From: Enoplolaimus lenunculus
Taxonomy: Eukaryota; Nematoda; Enoplea; Enoplida; Thoracostomopsidae
NCBI GenBank assembly: GCA_030248215.1
Contig: JASANG010001204.1
Coordinates: 186,001 to 250,000, forward strand
Length of the DNA stretch: 64,000 nt
Direction of reading: 5' to 3'
The stretch's first letter is position 1. Every line of letters starts with the position of its first letter. Of the stretch, positions 44,874 through 56,300 are shown piece by piece. The position numbers were made by a program, and so were the translations under genes. The notes beneath the pieces are model-generated. The model was given only the letters and a program-made list of their open reading frames with translations, ran no database searches and was not told the origin of the DNA.

Positions 44874-44999
44874 CGAAAAATTTTCAGTTTACTATCTTTA
44901 AACTCAAGGAACTGTGGTCACATATCAAGAGCATATTATTTAAATCGTTTTTCAAAACGCAAAAAGCGTTTTAAACCAATTTTTATTAGTATTTTTAAC

Positions 45000-45145
45000 T
45001 AAAACAGAAAGGTAGAAAATTTTTTGTAATAAAATGGTAAGGTATCTCTACCTTACAATTTTCCCCCTTTGAAAAATAGCACAAATATAGCACACATGAA
45101 AAATTGTATTTCACCCATCAGAAATTTCTGAATCCGCCTCGTGCT
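45000..45145. mobile_element. fragment of the CAGAGGCGGAT MITE family
   Basis: AAATGGTAAGGTATCTCTACC and the end CATCAGAAATTTCTGAATCC-GCCTC, inverse of the left end of 33015-33209. Confidence 0.5.
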
Positions 45146-46529
45146 GAAAATGTTCTTATTCTATGTCTTATGATTGTTTTCTATTTCATTTGTATTTTAA
45201 TTTAAACTTTGAACTAGAATCCCCGATACTCTTGCACGGGATGCGTTTGTTGTCACGGCCCGTGAATAAGAGCTTGACGCTCGAACCGGGACAGTGTTTT
45301 ACGTCTTGTGGAGATTTTGTACTGCACAAAACGCATTATATCACGTCATTTGGCGTACACAATTTGCGTTCACTTACTCATACATAGTATGCGCTATGCA
45401 AGAAAGGGTTACTTGGCTAGTTTAAATATTTAGTAACTTTTGCACGGAATCTGCCTATTGTAACGTTTGCCAAATAGTAAAAGTTTAAAAATACTTAATG
45501 AGACTGTTTTTAGTTTCACGGTCATATGGTCTCGAATAAAATTTTAAAATCAAGATAAGGCTCAGGTATGACTTTAAACAGTAATATTTCAGAGCAGTTT
45601 TAAAAACAACACCATACAGGAGTGGTCATGGACGTAGGCAGGGGACGTTTTAGTGTCAACCCTCTCCCTCATTTGCGATTCTTGGAAAAGGTTTTTAGAT
45701 ACTTTCCAGTTTGTAGCACAAGAAACCCTCAAACCCCTTCTAAATTTCTGTCAAAAACCATTACTGTAGTAAATTAATTTTTTGCGCATCACAGCTAATT
45801 CAGATTGAAGTTTCATAGCTATATCTATCTCAACCAACAGGTGAAGTGTCGTGCACTTGATATTATTTTGGATACGTTATTCTATTTTGCGCCTTCAGAG
45901 GGGGTGTAACCCCTTTGGCCCCTATTGTTCTGAAAAGAATCAGTAAATCGACTCTGGTAAGAACTCAGTGGTAGAGCAAGCATCGGTCAAACTTTTTCCA
46001 AGTCCAAGTAATGGAGCTGTTTTTACTTTTTAGTGGTCTTCTGTTTTAAACAACAGAGATACTGCTTTACTAATATATATTCTATCTTCTCTTTACTCCT
46101 AATTTTTCTTAACAGAATTCTTTTATCTTTACTACTTTTCGCTTTATTTTGGTATCGTTTGCTCAGTGCTTGTACTTGAAAACCCCTAGTAGTTGTGGAA
46201 AGTCTTGGTGTGGTGTTTCAACGATCAGTGCATAATCAACAGGGTCGAAGATTGTCTCGATGCTGATTACTTTTTCGAAGTAAATATTCTAGTTCTACTG
46301 ATTGAGCCACGCCAAGTAATACGTCAAGAGATATTTGATTGTTTGTTTATTTGTTGCCGTTGCAGTGGAGCATATATAAGTTTCTTACGATTCAGAATTT
46401 TTAAAAAGACTATGTATATTTCAAGTAAATTAATATCCCCTGAAAAATTAAACCTAGTTTGCACTCGTAAGGTTTTATTTCGTTTTTGGAATCTGAGCAA
46501 GTCTGGCAATTGCTGCTCTGTTTCAGTTA
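45146..46529. other. intergenic, nothing firm
   Basis: Open frames at 45163 and 46193-46594 lack domains; the latter runs into the MITE at 46530 and is probably chance. Confidence 0.4.
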
Positions 46530-46975
46530 CTGTATTGACCCGAATAAGAGGAGAAGGGGTAATAAGAGGGGGTCCCTATTTTGAATCTAAATGAATTGGA
46601 GTCCGTATCCCTAATAAGAGTCCGTAAGCGGATAAACTCCCTACACCCTAATTAAAGTCCACAAACGTCAATTAACCCTAATCGTAGCGGATAAATGACT
46701 CCAGGACCAAATAATTTGAGTTCGAAACTTTAAAGCGTACTTAAATTTTGAAAGTACTTTCCTAAGTATAACCTTGTATTATCGCTCAAGCTATTGACAC
46801 AAGGCAAATAAACGTTTAATTCAACGGAAATTGCAGTACCGGATATATATCTGTAACGAAAGGCGGCGGAGCGTGGGTTAAAAATAAAGAACAGTCCGTA
46901 ACCGAATAAAGAGGGGGGTACTCTCTGGAAAGGCCAAATAAATATCAGTCCCCCCTCTTATTCGGGTCACTACAG
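46530..46975. mobile_element. CTGTAGTGACCC MITE, full length (446 bp)
   Basis: CTGTATTGACCCGAATAAGA at the left, CTTATTCGGGTCACTACAG at the right, TA on both sides. With 16755-17185 and 8977-9386 it defines the complete element. The interior carries several GAGTCCGTA/GAGTCCATAAA units and 'AGTACCGGATATATAT'. Confidence 0.9.
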
Positions 46976-47769
46976 TACGTTGTTCCTATCGGTAATCGTG
47001 TGTTAATTCATGCCTAATTAACAATTCAACAAAAAATTACATTAGAATTTTGAACTCCTCGAAGATTTTTCACCTCAATAATTTCGGTAAAATATGAACA
47101 TGTAAAAAAGTTTAACTTTTTTGACTGCGTTCAACTTACTGTATATCTTGTCTTCCTGTTGCAATTAGTTTAATGGCAAAAATTCATGTGTAAAATGGTA
47201 AAACTTTCTAGATTCACTGCGCCGTAAATACGGATGTTGATTTTAAGATAATTTTTGGCTGATGTACACGCATGGAGGAGAGGTTTATAAATACAGAAAT
47301 TTCTGAAGGGGAGTCCGCATAAAATACAATTGTTAAAAAAGTTTGCGACAGGGAAGCCAACCACAATTTTAGTACTAAATCTTAGTAGATAATAATTTTT
47401 TAAGTCCTGGAGGACTCATCGTTTGGGTATCCCGTTTCGTTCCGCTAAGTACAGAGTTAACTTAAAGTATTTAAAGAAAAACAAAATACTTATTTGTCAA
47501 CTTTTGCTCCGTTATCGATTGCAAAATTGTGGTTTGAGTTTGGTTGAATTTTTTATGTAAAACTAATGTCAAAAATTTATTATCTGTACATAGGCTCGGC
47601 TCATAAAAAACATGGCGCTTCGTAACCCAACAGAGGTAAAAGTGTGATTTTTTATAAATAATGCACTCGGGCAGTATAACGCTAACAATCTATGATTTGT
47701 TTGAATTTTCAAGCTAAGTATTGGAGGTGCGGAAAATAACAAATTAGCTTAATCTTTAATCGTAATATT

Positions 47770-48490
47770 TTGACAGCTGTATAATAAAACCGCTGTCTAT
47801 GGTTGTCGTATATCACATATATAGGCGGAGTAAAAGAAAATTTGTCAAGCGAAAATGAATCGAAAGCCTGAAACAGAAATCCGATAAATATTTACAAAAA
47901 TGTTCAAAGTATACAATTTTCCGCTGGTTTTGTACAAAACGCATGATAAGATTTGGAAGTCGTTGAGTTTTGCAACAAGTGCTTAAAATTGTTCCAGAGT
48001 TTTCTCATGTATAGAACAGGGCTCGATTGTTTTCCTGCGGTGCTGTAATAGGTCAGTTTAAGCTTAAGACTAACCTTTTTGCTTAGGCTTTGACTAAAGC
48101 TTACGCTTAGACTTAAGAATAGGATGATTCTTACGCTTAGGCTTTGGCTTATTCTCAGGCTTAGGAATACGCTTAATATACTAGTGTTCCGGCCCTGTTC
48201 TATACATGGACCGTTTTATAACGTTTTGACAGATAATCTGTAATTATAAATATTATCCAGTATTTAGGGATGTCGTGTAGTTTCACATAAAAAGGAGTAA
48301 AAACTATAAATTGTGTCAAGCGAAAATTATACAAACGCCGGGAACAGAAAACAAACAAATAATTCCAAAAAATCTTTAAAGTATACACAAATTTCGGCAG
48401 GTTTGTATAAATCACAAGATAAACAGTGCAAGCAGTACCAAATTCAGTTGCAGTTGCAAAATTAATCAAGACAGCGATATACAAAAATTA
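47770..48490. repeat. two diverged direct repeats flanking a TTAGGC MITE
   Basis: About 47790-47990 and 48250-48450 share GTCAAGCGAAAAT, AACAGAAA, TTCAAAGTATACA / TTAAAGTATACAC and GGTTTTGTACAAA / GGTTTGTATAAAT in the same order. The element at 48006-48209 lies between them. Confidence 0.5.
48006..48209. mobile_element. TTAGGC MITE subfamily A, complete copy
   Basis: CATGTATAGAACAGGGCTCG at the left, CCGGCCCTGTTCTATACATG at the right. The interior is GCTTAGGCTTTGACTAAAGC, ACGCTTAGGCTTTGGCTTAT and similar hexamers. Confidence 0.85.
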
Positions 48491-48646
48491 TCGGTGGTCG
48501 ATAACTAAACATAGAAAGTGGTCTTTGTTGTATTCGAGGAGATATTACTGGCGTAGAAACATTGGATCGATCCTACACATAAATCTCGTTATGTGATTGC
48601 TGCTAATGTTGCATAGATGGCAACAAAGATTCCCATCAACCGTGCA

Positions 48647-49470
48647 ATGTAGTGACCGGAATTAGAGAAGAGGGATGATAAGAGGGGCCCCCATTTTGAG
48701 TCCCAATCGATAGGAGTCCGTATCCCTAATGCGGCGTTTACAATAAAAAATTTGGCTGGCCACAAAATATGTCCCATCCCAGGGTTAACGAGTGGTCATT
48801 GACCCTACCTCAACGAAATTTTTCCGTTGACCCTACCTCAACGAGTGGTCTGTGCCACTCGTTGAGGTAGGGTGAACACTTTTTTTACAACCCGTGACAC
48901 GCGTTGACCCTACCTCAATGCAAAATCTCTGTTGACCCTACCTCAACGTGCGTCACAAATTGTTGACCTACCTCAACGAGTGCCACAGACCACTCGTTAA
49001 GGTAGGATCAACGGAAAATTTTCGTTGAGGTAGGGTCAACGACCACTCGTTAACCCTGGGATGGGACATTTTTTGCGGCCAGGCCAAAGTTTTTATTGTG
49101 AACGCTGCATAATAAGAGTCCTTAAGCGGATAAAGTCCCTAAACCCTAATTAGAGTCCATAAATTTCAATTATTCCTAATTGTAGCGCATAAAGGACTCC
49201 AGGCACAAATAATTTGAGTTCGAAACTTTAAAGCGTACTTAAAATTTGAAAGTACATTCCGAAGTATAATCTTGCATTATCACTCAAGCTTTTGATGCAA
49301 GGCAAAAAACGTTTAATTCAACGGATAGCTGCAATACCGGATATAGATCAGTAAGGAATGATGGCGGAGGGATGGTTTAAAATAAATAACAGTCCGTAAC
49401 CCAATAACAGGGGGTACCCTTGGGAGAGGCCAAATAATTATCAGCCCCCCTCTTATTCGGGTCACCACAG
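48647..49470. mobile_element. CTGTAGTGACCC MITE split by a nested insertion
   Basis: The left part 48647-48729 carries TGTAGTGACCGGAATTAGAG through GTCCGTATCCCTAA. The right part resumes at 49110 with TAATAAGAGTCC and ends CTTATTCGGGTCACCACAG before TA. Removing 48730-49112 restores the family consensus CCCTAATAAGAGTCC. Confidence 0.9.
48730..49109. mobile_element. PIF/Harbinger-like foldback nested in the MITE
   Basis: TGCGGCGTTTACAATAAAAA at the left and TTTTTATTGTGAACGCTGCA at the right; TAA duplicated (48727-48729, 49110-49112). The 380 bp are almost entirely one long inverted repeat and contain many copies of GTTGACCCTACCTCAACG on both strands. Confidence 0.93.
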
Positions 49471-49541
49471 TACGCTCACTGATATTGCTAAATTTTACCA
49501 TCTATATAATGCACATTACACCTTAGTCAAAACTATGAGCA

Positions 49542-49709
49542 CAATGGCGGATCCATGTGGAGGGCCACCACGGCCGTGGGCCCCCCCAATAGCATCTCGA
49601 CAAAAATTATATAGCAATTTTATGACAATAGTACGTGGTTTGTGTGTTAGTCAAAAGTAAGGTTATTAAAATTTTGGCCCCCCATTTTGAGATCCTGGAT
49701 CCGCCACTG
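49542..49709. mobile_element. hAT-like MITE, 168 bp
   Basis: CAATGGCGGATCCATG at the left, CCTGGATCCGCCACTG at the right, perfect 8-bp duplication TATGAGCA (49534-49541, 49710-49717). Confidence 0.88.
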
Positions 49710-49849
49710 TATGAGCAAGAAGATTTTCCAGCAGAACCTCAGACTTTTGGTGTTGGAAAAGTTTCGAAAAAAATCCGCTGAAGGTATTGTTTAGTCTTTC
49801 ACAACATAAAGTTTTCCGCAGTCACCCACACATAACGAGCATGAACTAA

Positions 49850-50165
49850 ACCTAAGCTTGATAAGCCTAGGTTTAAGGCTACACAAGCCTAAGACTGAGC
49901 CTGCGCCTAAGAGAGGCGCCTACACGTTTGATAACGTCCGCCGTCCTCGGTCACTGTCCGGCGCCGTAAATCAACGTCTTTCACCGTCCGGCGCGGTTCA
50001 TCGTCTACCGTCATCGTCCTGCCCTGTCCGTCACTGTCCACTACCGGACGGCGCAGTCCGGAGCCATCCAAGCACAGTGTATCAATTTGTAAACAAAGAT
50101 TTTTTGACTTGCGGCACCGTCCAGCTCCTGAAGGCGCATAACGACAAGTATAGCGAAAGGTGAAA
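49850..50165. repeat. TTAGGC block joined to a CCGTCC-family repeat
   Basis: 49850-49915 is CCTAAG hexamers. 49925-50160 is GC-rich with CACTGTCCGGCGCCGTAAAT and TTTCACCGTCCGGCGCG, ending ACGACAAGTATAGCG as at 13335-13588. Open frames on both strands here come from the repeat. Confidence 0.6.
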
Positions 50166-50389
50166 CCGGATGTGCCCAAGCATGAAATATTAATGTAATA
50201 ATGGAAACACTGTATTGGTGACGGGGGGCACATTCACCTTCCATTAAATTGAGATTAGTGTAAGGCAGATGAAATAAAAAAGTACCGATCTGAGAACAGC
50301 GGCTCAATCCAGTTCATTATTATTCATTTCTCGATACTTCCAAACTGCGGCTATTTAATTCAAATATGGGCCCATAGAAGCTATAGACT

Positions 50390-50505
50390 ATTTATTTGCT
50401 TAGGTTTAAGCCTAGGCTAGAAAAGGTTTATCCTTTATACACTTCTGGATTTTGCGCAGGAACGTGCTTATACTACTATTCTAGCCCTGTAATATACATT
50501 GACCA
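50390..50505. mobile_element. TTAGGC MITE subfamily A, right half
   Basis: GCTTAGGTTTAAGCCTAGGC and the end ATTCTAGCCCTGTAATATACAT-like. Confidence 0.45.
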
Positions 50506-51639
50506 ATATACGCAATGGGTATATTGCTTTTGAGTCGTGGTTACGTACGCCATCCTCATCAGGTTAGTAGCTATAGAAAATATATTGTATAGCGAAGCGA
50601 ACAAAAATCATCATCGCATGTCTTTCTTTGTTTGCCAAATTTCAAATAGCACTTAAACGATGGAATTTAACGAAACTATGCCAAATTAACTGTGGTTTAC
50701 GAATTATATTTCAAACTTTGATCTGTAATAAAACAGAAATCGAGGTATAATAACGAACAATTTGAAACAGGAAATACGTTTTACAACGTTGCTTTCATCT
50801 GGCATGTGCGCTAACGTTTGTAACCTTGAAACGTCAGTTGACGCAATTGATAAATATTTTCATTTAAATTTTTGGTACCAATCCTAAGTAAAACTTACCA
50901 TCAATTGTTTTCCGCAAACCCACAACCAAGTAGAAAAAGAGGTAAGAGCATTTATAAACGTTGTAAGATCAAGTTTGCTAACATAGTATTTTTTAATGCT
51001 CGTAGAAAAATATTTCTGGTCAAATATTGGGAAGATGCCTATATAAAGACGCGGTGTATCTAATCACCTTCCGCCCATTTTTTGTTTTGTATTTGTTGAT
51101 GCTGAAGCTGTCAACAGCTTTATCACAAAAACACAAGACACTTTAAATTGTTTTACTACGTTTAAATAATGACCTTGGAAAAATTAGTGATAGCCATATA
51201 CGTCATATGAAAAGATTTTTTTACTAACTACGCTGTGTTTCGAACAGTCGCGAAACCATAGGCGATTTAATGCATAAATACGCCGCTGCATGACGCTGGA
51301 ACTACATTGTTCGCAAGCAGAGTGTAACCGGAGATTCGTTTCTGCTAGAGGTAAAAATCGGAGTTCACTTTCGTTTTAGTTTTTCAAATACAAGAAATTT
51401 TTGTTCATTTTATATATACTGAAAATTCAGAATGTAGCTAATTTGCGTCTTCGGTAAAAATTGGTATTCGTTGTCCCGTATATTTTGATATTTCCATTCA
51501 CATATTTCTTTTCGATTATAAAAAAGTCAAATTCACTCACAATTGTTAAAAGATTTAATATATGTATGTAAATATGGTATTTTTTCCTAAAAATTTTAGA
51601 AAACCAGGTGAACATTTGTGTACCTCCGTCGACTAATTT
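50506..51639. other. intergenic, nothing assigned
   Basis: AT-rich; short open frames without domains. Confidence 0.4.
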
Positions 51640-51735
51640 TTTTAGCTTAGGCTTAGGCTTAAGCTCATTCTTATTATTAGGCTTATTCTTAGGATATGCT
51701 GATACTACTGTTGATCCTTATCTATACATTGCCTG
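51640..51735. mobile_element. TTAGGC MITE subfamily A, right half
   Basis: AGCTTAGGCTTAGGCTTAAG and the end TGTTGATCCTTATCTATACA. Confidence 0.5.
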
Positions 51736-52800
51736 CTCCATCTGAAACCAATATCAGGTTTGGAAGCGGGTTAAAATTTCACATCTTGACCGCTGTTTTA
51801 ACCTCAGGTTAATGCCTGAAAGTAGTCCCAAACAATCTATAAGTAAATTATAAAAAAAGTAATAAGACATGTCGTTTCAATTTTGCGACGTATTTCAGAG
51901 AAATTTGTATACAACGCAATCAAATCATCGCCGACAAAAACTATATTTCTCGCGCATCACCAGCTGTTTTAATTCAAAACAATGTTGTACAAACAGTCAA
52001 AAACAATAATTTTAATTAGTAAATTTTGTCCTAATTTCAATCAAATAGATATGTCTCTTCTGCAACTACTACTCTGATTACCGTTACCTTTTTTCAAATT
52101 TTGGGGGGTGGGTTAAATACAGTGGTATTTAATGTGTGTTTGCACGTAAAACCATCACAATTCAACTTGCAATTTGTATAAAACAGCAAACGCCGATTTG
52201 ATTTGATACAGATCAACTGTGTTTGTGTGTGCATTTTGCGCAAATCATTTTCATTTGTGCTGCTCTGTTGCATTTTTTTGGTCTCGTGTTGCATCAAACA
52301 TATAAAACTAATTACTGTTCGCAAAACGCCAAAATACAATGAATTATTAACGTTTATGAGTATTTTTATTACAAATTTTGAATAATTTTCGCCCGCAAAT
52401 GTTTTTTACACTGGAAATCTGCTAACAGGATTAATATATACGTTTACTACTAAAGAGTTAACAAAATTCGAACGTTCACAATTCAGGTTCATAGATTACG
52501 TACTGTTGGACTATGTTGCCTGTCGATACCACCGTGTCATTCCCAGTTTTCCTATTCGAGCGAAATAATAATCTAATAATTTATGTTGTCCAACATTTTT
52601 ACATATTCAAATAGATTCCATTTTTAGGGCGTCTTAAGGTTTTGAAATGGTCTGAATTGAAGCAAATGTTCTGAAAATATAAGCCAAATCAGTTCGACGA
52701 CTAAGAGGGCGAAGCCCTTACACAGGAGTAGTCCGTGCAAGCCTTGGCACCGTTTGTATTGCACAGTATTTGTTAATAAACAAGACGTATCCTGGTTATC
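51736..52800. other. intergenic 3' of the TRPA1-like gene, nothing assigned
   Basis: AT-rich; open frames at 52094 and 52203 overlap on opposite strands and look random. Confidence 0.4.
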
Positions 52801-52805
52801 TTAAT

Positions 52806-52811
52806 TTTATT
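52806..52811 (-). terminator. poly(A) signal of the TRPA1-like gene
   Basis: AATAAA on the minus strand about 118 nt past the stop. Confidence 0.4.
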
Positions 52812-52928
52812 TTATAATTAATACGGTTGTAGCGCCATTTTTTCTAGCAAATTTTCCTGATATGACAATACAAGCCATGTTATCAAGAATGGTTCTGATT
52901 CTATATTTTTAAGTTTTTCATAACACAT

Positions 52929-53388
52929 TTATACATTATGCTTTCCGTTTGCTCCCGAACGAGTAAACGCAGCTAACGCTCTCAACGAAGCGTGCAACCG
53001 TGTTGATTTCCAACTTCTCCTTGGTGAGCGATCAGCGCGAGGCGATGATAGTCCACCACGCGTGATATCACCATATGACGCGATCTCTGCAAAGTTCGGG
53101 GACAAATGCTGAACAGCTTTATTTTGTTCCGTCTGATATTCCCTCGTTTTAGGTTTTCGCGGCGAGAATCGCGATCGCAATCCCCGGTGTGCGGGCCGAG
53201 CGACCGGCACAGCCAACAGACCGGTCACTTTTTCGCCAGAAGCATCCCGACCACCTGGTCCTCCATCTTCATCATCAATTCTACAGCCTTCGTCCCGTGT
53301 TTCGGTTTCAGGTTTTATATCGAGTTTGCGAACGATTTGAAGTAGTAGAAATTTTTGAGAATCGAGCGCAGTTTCGATATCGCGGTAT
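52929..53388 (-). CDS. TRPA1: TRPA1-like last exon: coiled coil, GC-rich tail, stop
   Basis: 152 residues and stop. A coiled coil, then an acidic, Gly/Asp-rich stretch (RIDDEDGGPGGRDASGEK), then an Arg/Pro/Ser-rich tail (RSPRRSWKSTRLHASL). It is longer than the usual TRPA1 tail and much more GC-rich than its surroundings. Confidence 0.85.
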
Positions 53389-56300
53389 CTGTTAACAAAC
53401 AAGAAATAAACTCTGTTCAAAATTGTAATAACTTGCAAGACATACCAGGAAATGCGATAATCAGCAATTAGCTTTAGAATGCAAATTCTCTCATGCTTAA
53501 ACCTTGTCACACAGGATAATTTTTTACTTCCTACATCTAATTTTAAAACAAGATACAAATTGTACGCTCAATCCTAAAAGGGATTTACCATGATCTCTAA
53601 GCTATACGAGCTTTACGATTGAGGCTAATGAGGTTCTCAAGTCTTGTGGAAATTTTGTACTAAGTATGCGCGGAAACAAGTACTTTTGATCAAATTGACG
53701 TTATAATACAAAATCAATTGCAAGCAGGTAAACCGGTATTTAAAGGTATTTTGAAATAAACATTTGTTTAACGGCTGATTCCGGCGTTGGTACTTTACGC
53801 CCCGATTGGGCCGTGCACTATATAATATACCTAGTGAACGTGTCCACAGTTCCGCTCGCGGCAGTTTTGGTTTTAAACCGGAGACAGTACGGAATAGAGG
53901 CCCTTTTGGAATTAGACAAAAAATGGCCCTATAGAGCTTGAAGCGTAAGTTTAATGGTGCTAATTTTATCACCGCATAGTCAGCTGTTCAAAAGTAATAG
54001 ACTAGTGATCTTAAAATTTCCGACTAAAAAAGTTTTGAATTTCAAACCAGAGACAATCCTGTCATAACTGTTTTAAACATTAATATCTTATGCGGGGTTC
54101 ACGTTATAACTGGGGCTGCACGGAACACGTTTGGTGCATGTTGATTCGACGTCAACGTAAAATTTTGTGATCTGAATAGTGGTTATGTAGAGAAAATGTG
54201 AATGTCACATAACATTGGCTTACAAGTCCCAGATCTCTAGAAATCATCGTACATAAACTGCCACATGTCATATGATACCGCGGGATACTTATGGGAATGT
54301 CATATGATATTTCGAAATTCTACAGAATATCACGTGATGTTATGCACAAATAATATAACGAAAAGTCAGATAATATAGCTTTAAGTGATTTCAAATACTG
54401 AATTAGCTTCTATTTTTTGTTTTGGGCGGAAATTTCATCTACTTATATTCCTAAGTACAAATAATTCAAACTTTACATTTTATTATCACATGATATCCTA
54501 GACATTCAGGCTAGTTTACCATAACCTTGCAGACCTTTTCAAACATGTCATATAATACTGACGGATAATATTTCGATATCATATGATATTGCAGTACAAA
54601 CGGTGAATGTCACATCATGATTGCAGACAATTCAAATTTTTTTAATTTGACAGCGGATTAACGTGCAGACAAAATTTTACCCACTATAAGGGACAAAACG
54701 TGTTCCAGGCTGCTTCTGTTATAACGTGAACCCCACATTATATACAAGATAATAATTACAAATTTATCAGACATATTCATAAATTGTAATCCGTAACTGC
54801 GTCAAATTTATGACTGAAATTCCATGGAATTCTAAGGATAGTTTGAGTTGAGCTGCGGTACGTTCGCCACAAAATAAATTTACGTCTTTTCAATATAGAG
54901 GTTATACATTTATGGAATTTGGTTGACCTACGCACTAGCTCCCTAGATCTACATTGGTGTATCGAGAGAACGTATATTTTTAAAACTTATCTCTTGAAGA
55001 TCACCAAAACTAAGTCTTCTATTTTAAACTTATGTGTCTTACAAAAATTGTAAAATACAGTTTCATTGACAAACGTTTAAGACCCATATTTCTGAAAAAT
55101 TTAAGCTAGTATTTGTAAAAAGTTTGGAATTCAAAGTCTGTCATTCAAAATGCATTCCACTTTAGTTTGCCATGCTGCGTCGATAGATATCAAAGTTTCA
55201 ATATTTTTTGACAAAAATTTTTTGGGGTCCCAAGTGTGAACCTTGGAACCTTAACACATCGAATTTTTCAAAAATTCAAATTTGGGCGTGAAATGATCGG
55301 GGCACGTCATGATAAGGTCAAATACGCAGAAATTTTCTCGAAATCCAACCATATTTTGGTAAACGCCGGTTGTGGGACGATAACCGAAAAGACCTATAAT
55401 TTTCTCCCTTAGAAAATTTTTCTCTAAAAATACAATTTTCATCCTCAAATATTTTTTGTGATAAAGCCTTAAAATTTTTCCATTTCAAAAATTTTTTGGC
55501 GATAAAATGATAATGTCCCTATCTTACAATTTTTATGCTTCAACCATACAGCCCTAAATGTATATGCGCTGGTGCCTACAGCCACAACTGGTCTGTATTA
55601 GCAGCAGTTATTTATTGTAAAAAACCGTTTCAGGCACCATTGAATAAAGACATTAGATTCTTGCCCTGCCCCTTTTGGCTATGCTGCTGACACAATAAAG
55701 TATCTGGTTTTAACTTAACTCGGAGCAAAAGTTAAATGGATTTCAAAATGATAACTTGAACATGGAATCTGATTCCGTGATCAGGCCATGATATGTGTGT
55801 GCACAGTTGTTACCTTCGTTTTAAATGATTCGATTCTTCCAGCAGACTGTTCAACAATGAACCAGTCACAGCAGTGCAATTTGATGGCTGCCGGGATTTG
55901 CTTAACGCATCAGGATCAGAAAATACTGTACCCCATGACCGCAATGACGAACAAAACTGAATAAAATTAAAACATAAATAAATACAAAGAAATGAAATAT
56001 GTATAGGTTATCCTTATTACAGCAAATTTATTAACCGTTTATGATCGTTGCCGATTTTGTACATATTCCGCTCCATGTAAGGATCAGGGGCGGAACATTT
56101 TTCTGTGGGACTACAATACAGTAAGCTTAAGCTTTAAACTAATTTTTTGTTTGGCTTAGGCTTAGGGTTAGGAATACGCTTATTCTTACGCTTACGCTTA
56201 GGCTTAGGCTTAGGAATATGCTTATAATACTTTTCCGCCCCTGTTCTTTACATTGACCAATATTCCCTATATGTTTTGGTTTTAGGTTTCGAAAAAGGTA

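Noticed and set aside
46193-46594. 133-codon + strand open frame
   Set aside because: Its last part is the start of a MITE and the rest shows no domain or splice signal.
48780-49060. GAGGTAG words resembling the let-7 microRNA seed
   Set aside because: They belong to the repeated GTTGACCCTACCTCAACG unit of the foldback transposon; the rest of let-7 is absent.
53106-53395. Plus-strand open frames over 53106-53395
   Set aside because: Shadows of the GC-rich TRPA1 last exon on the other strand.
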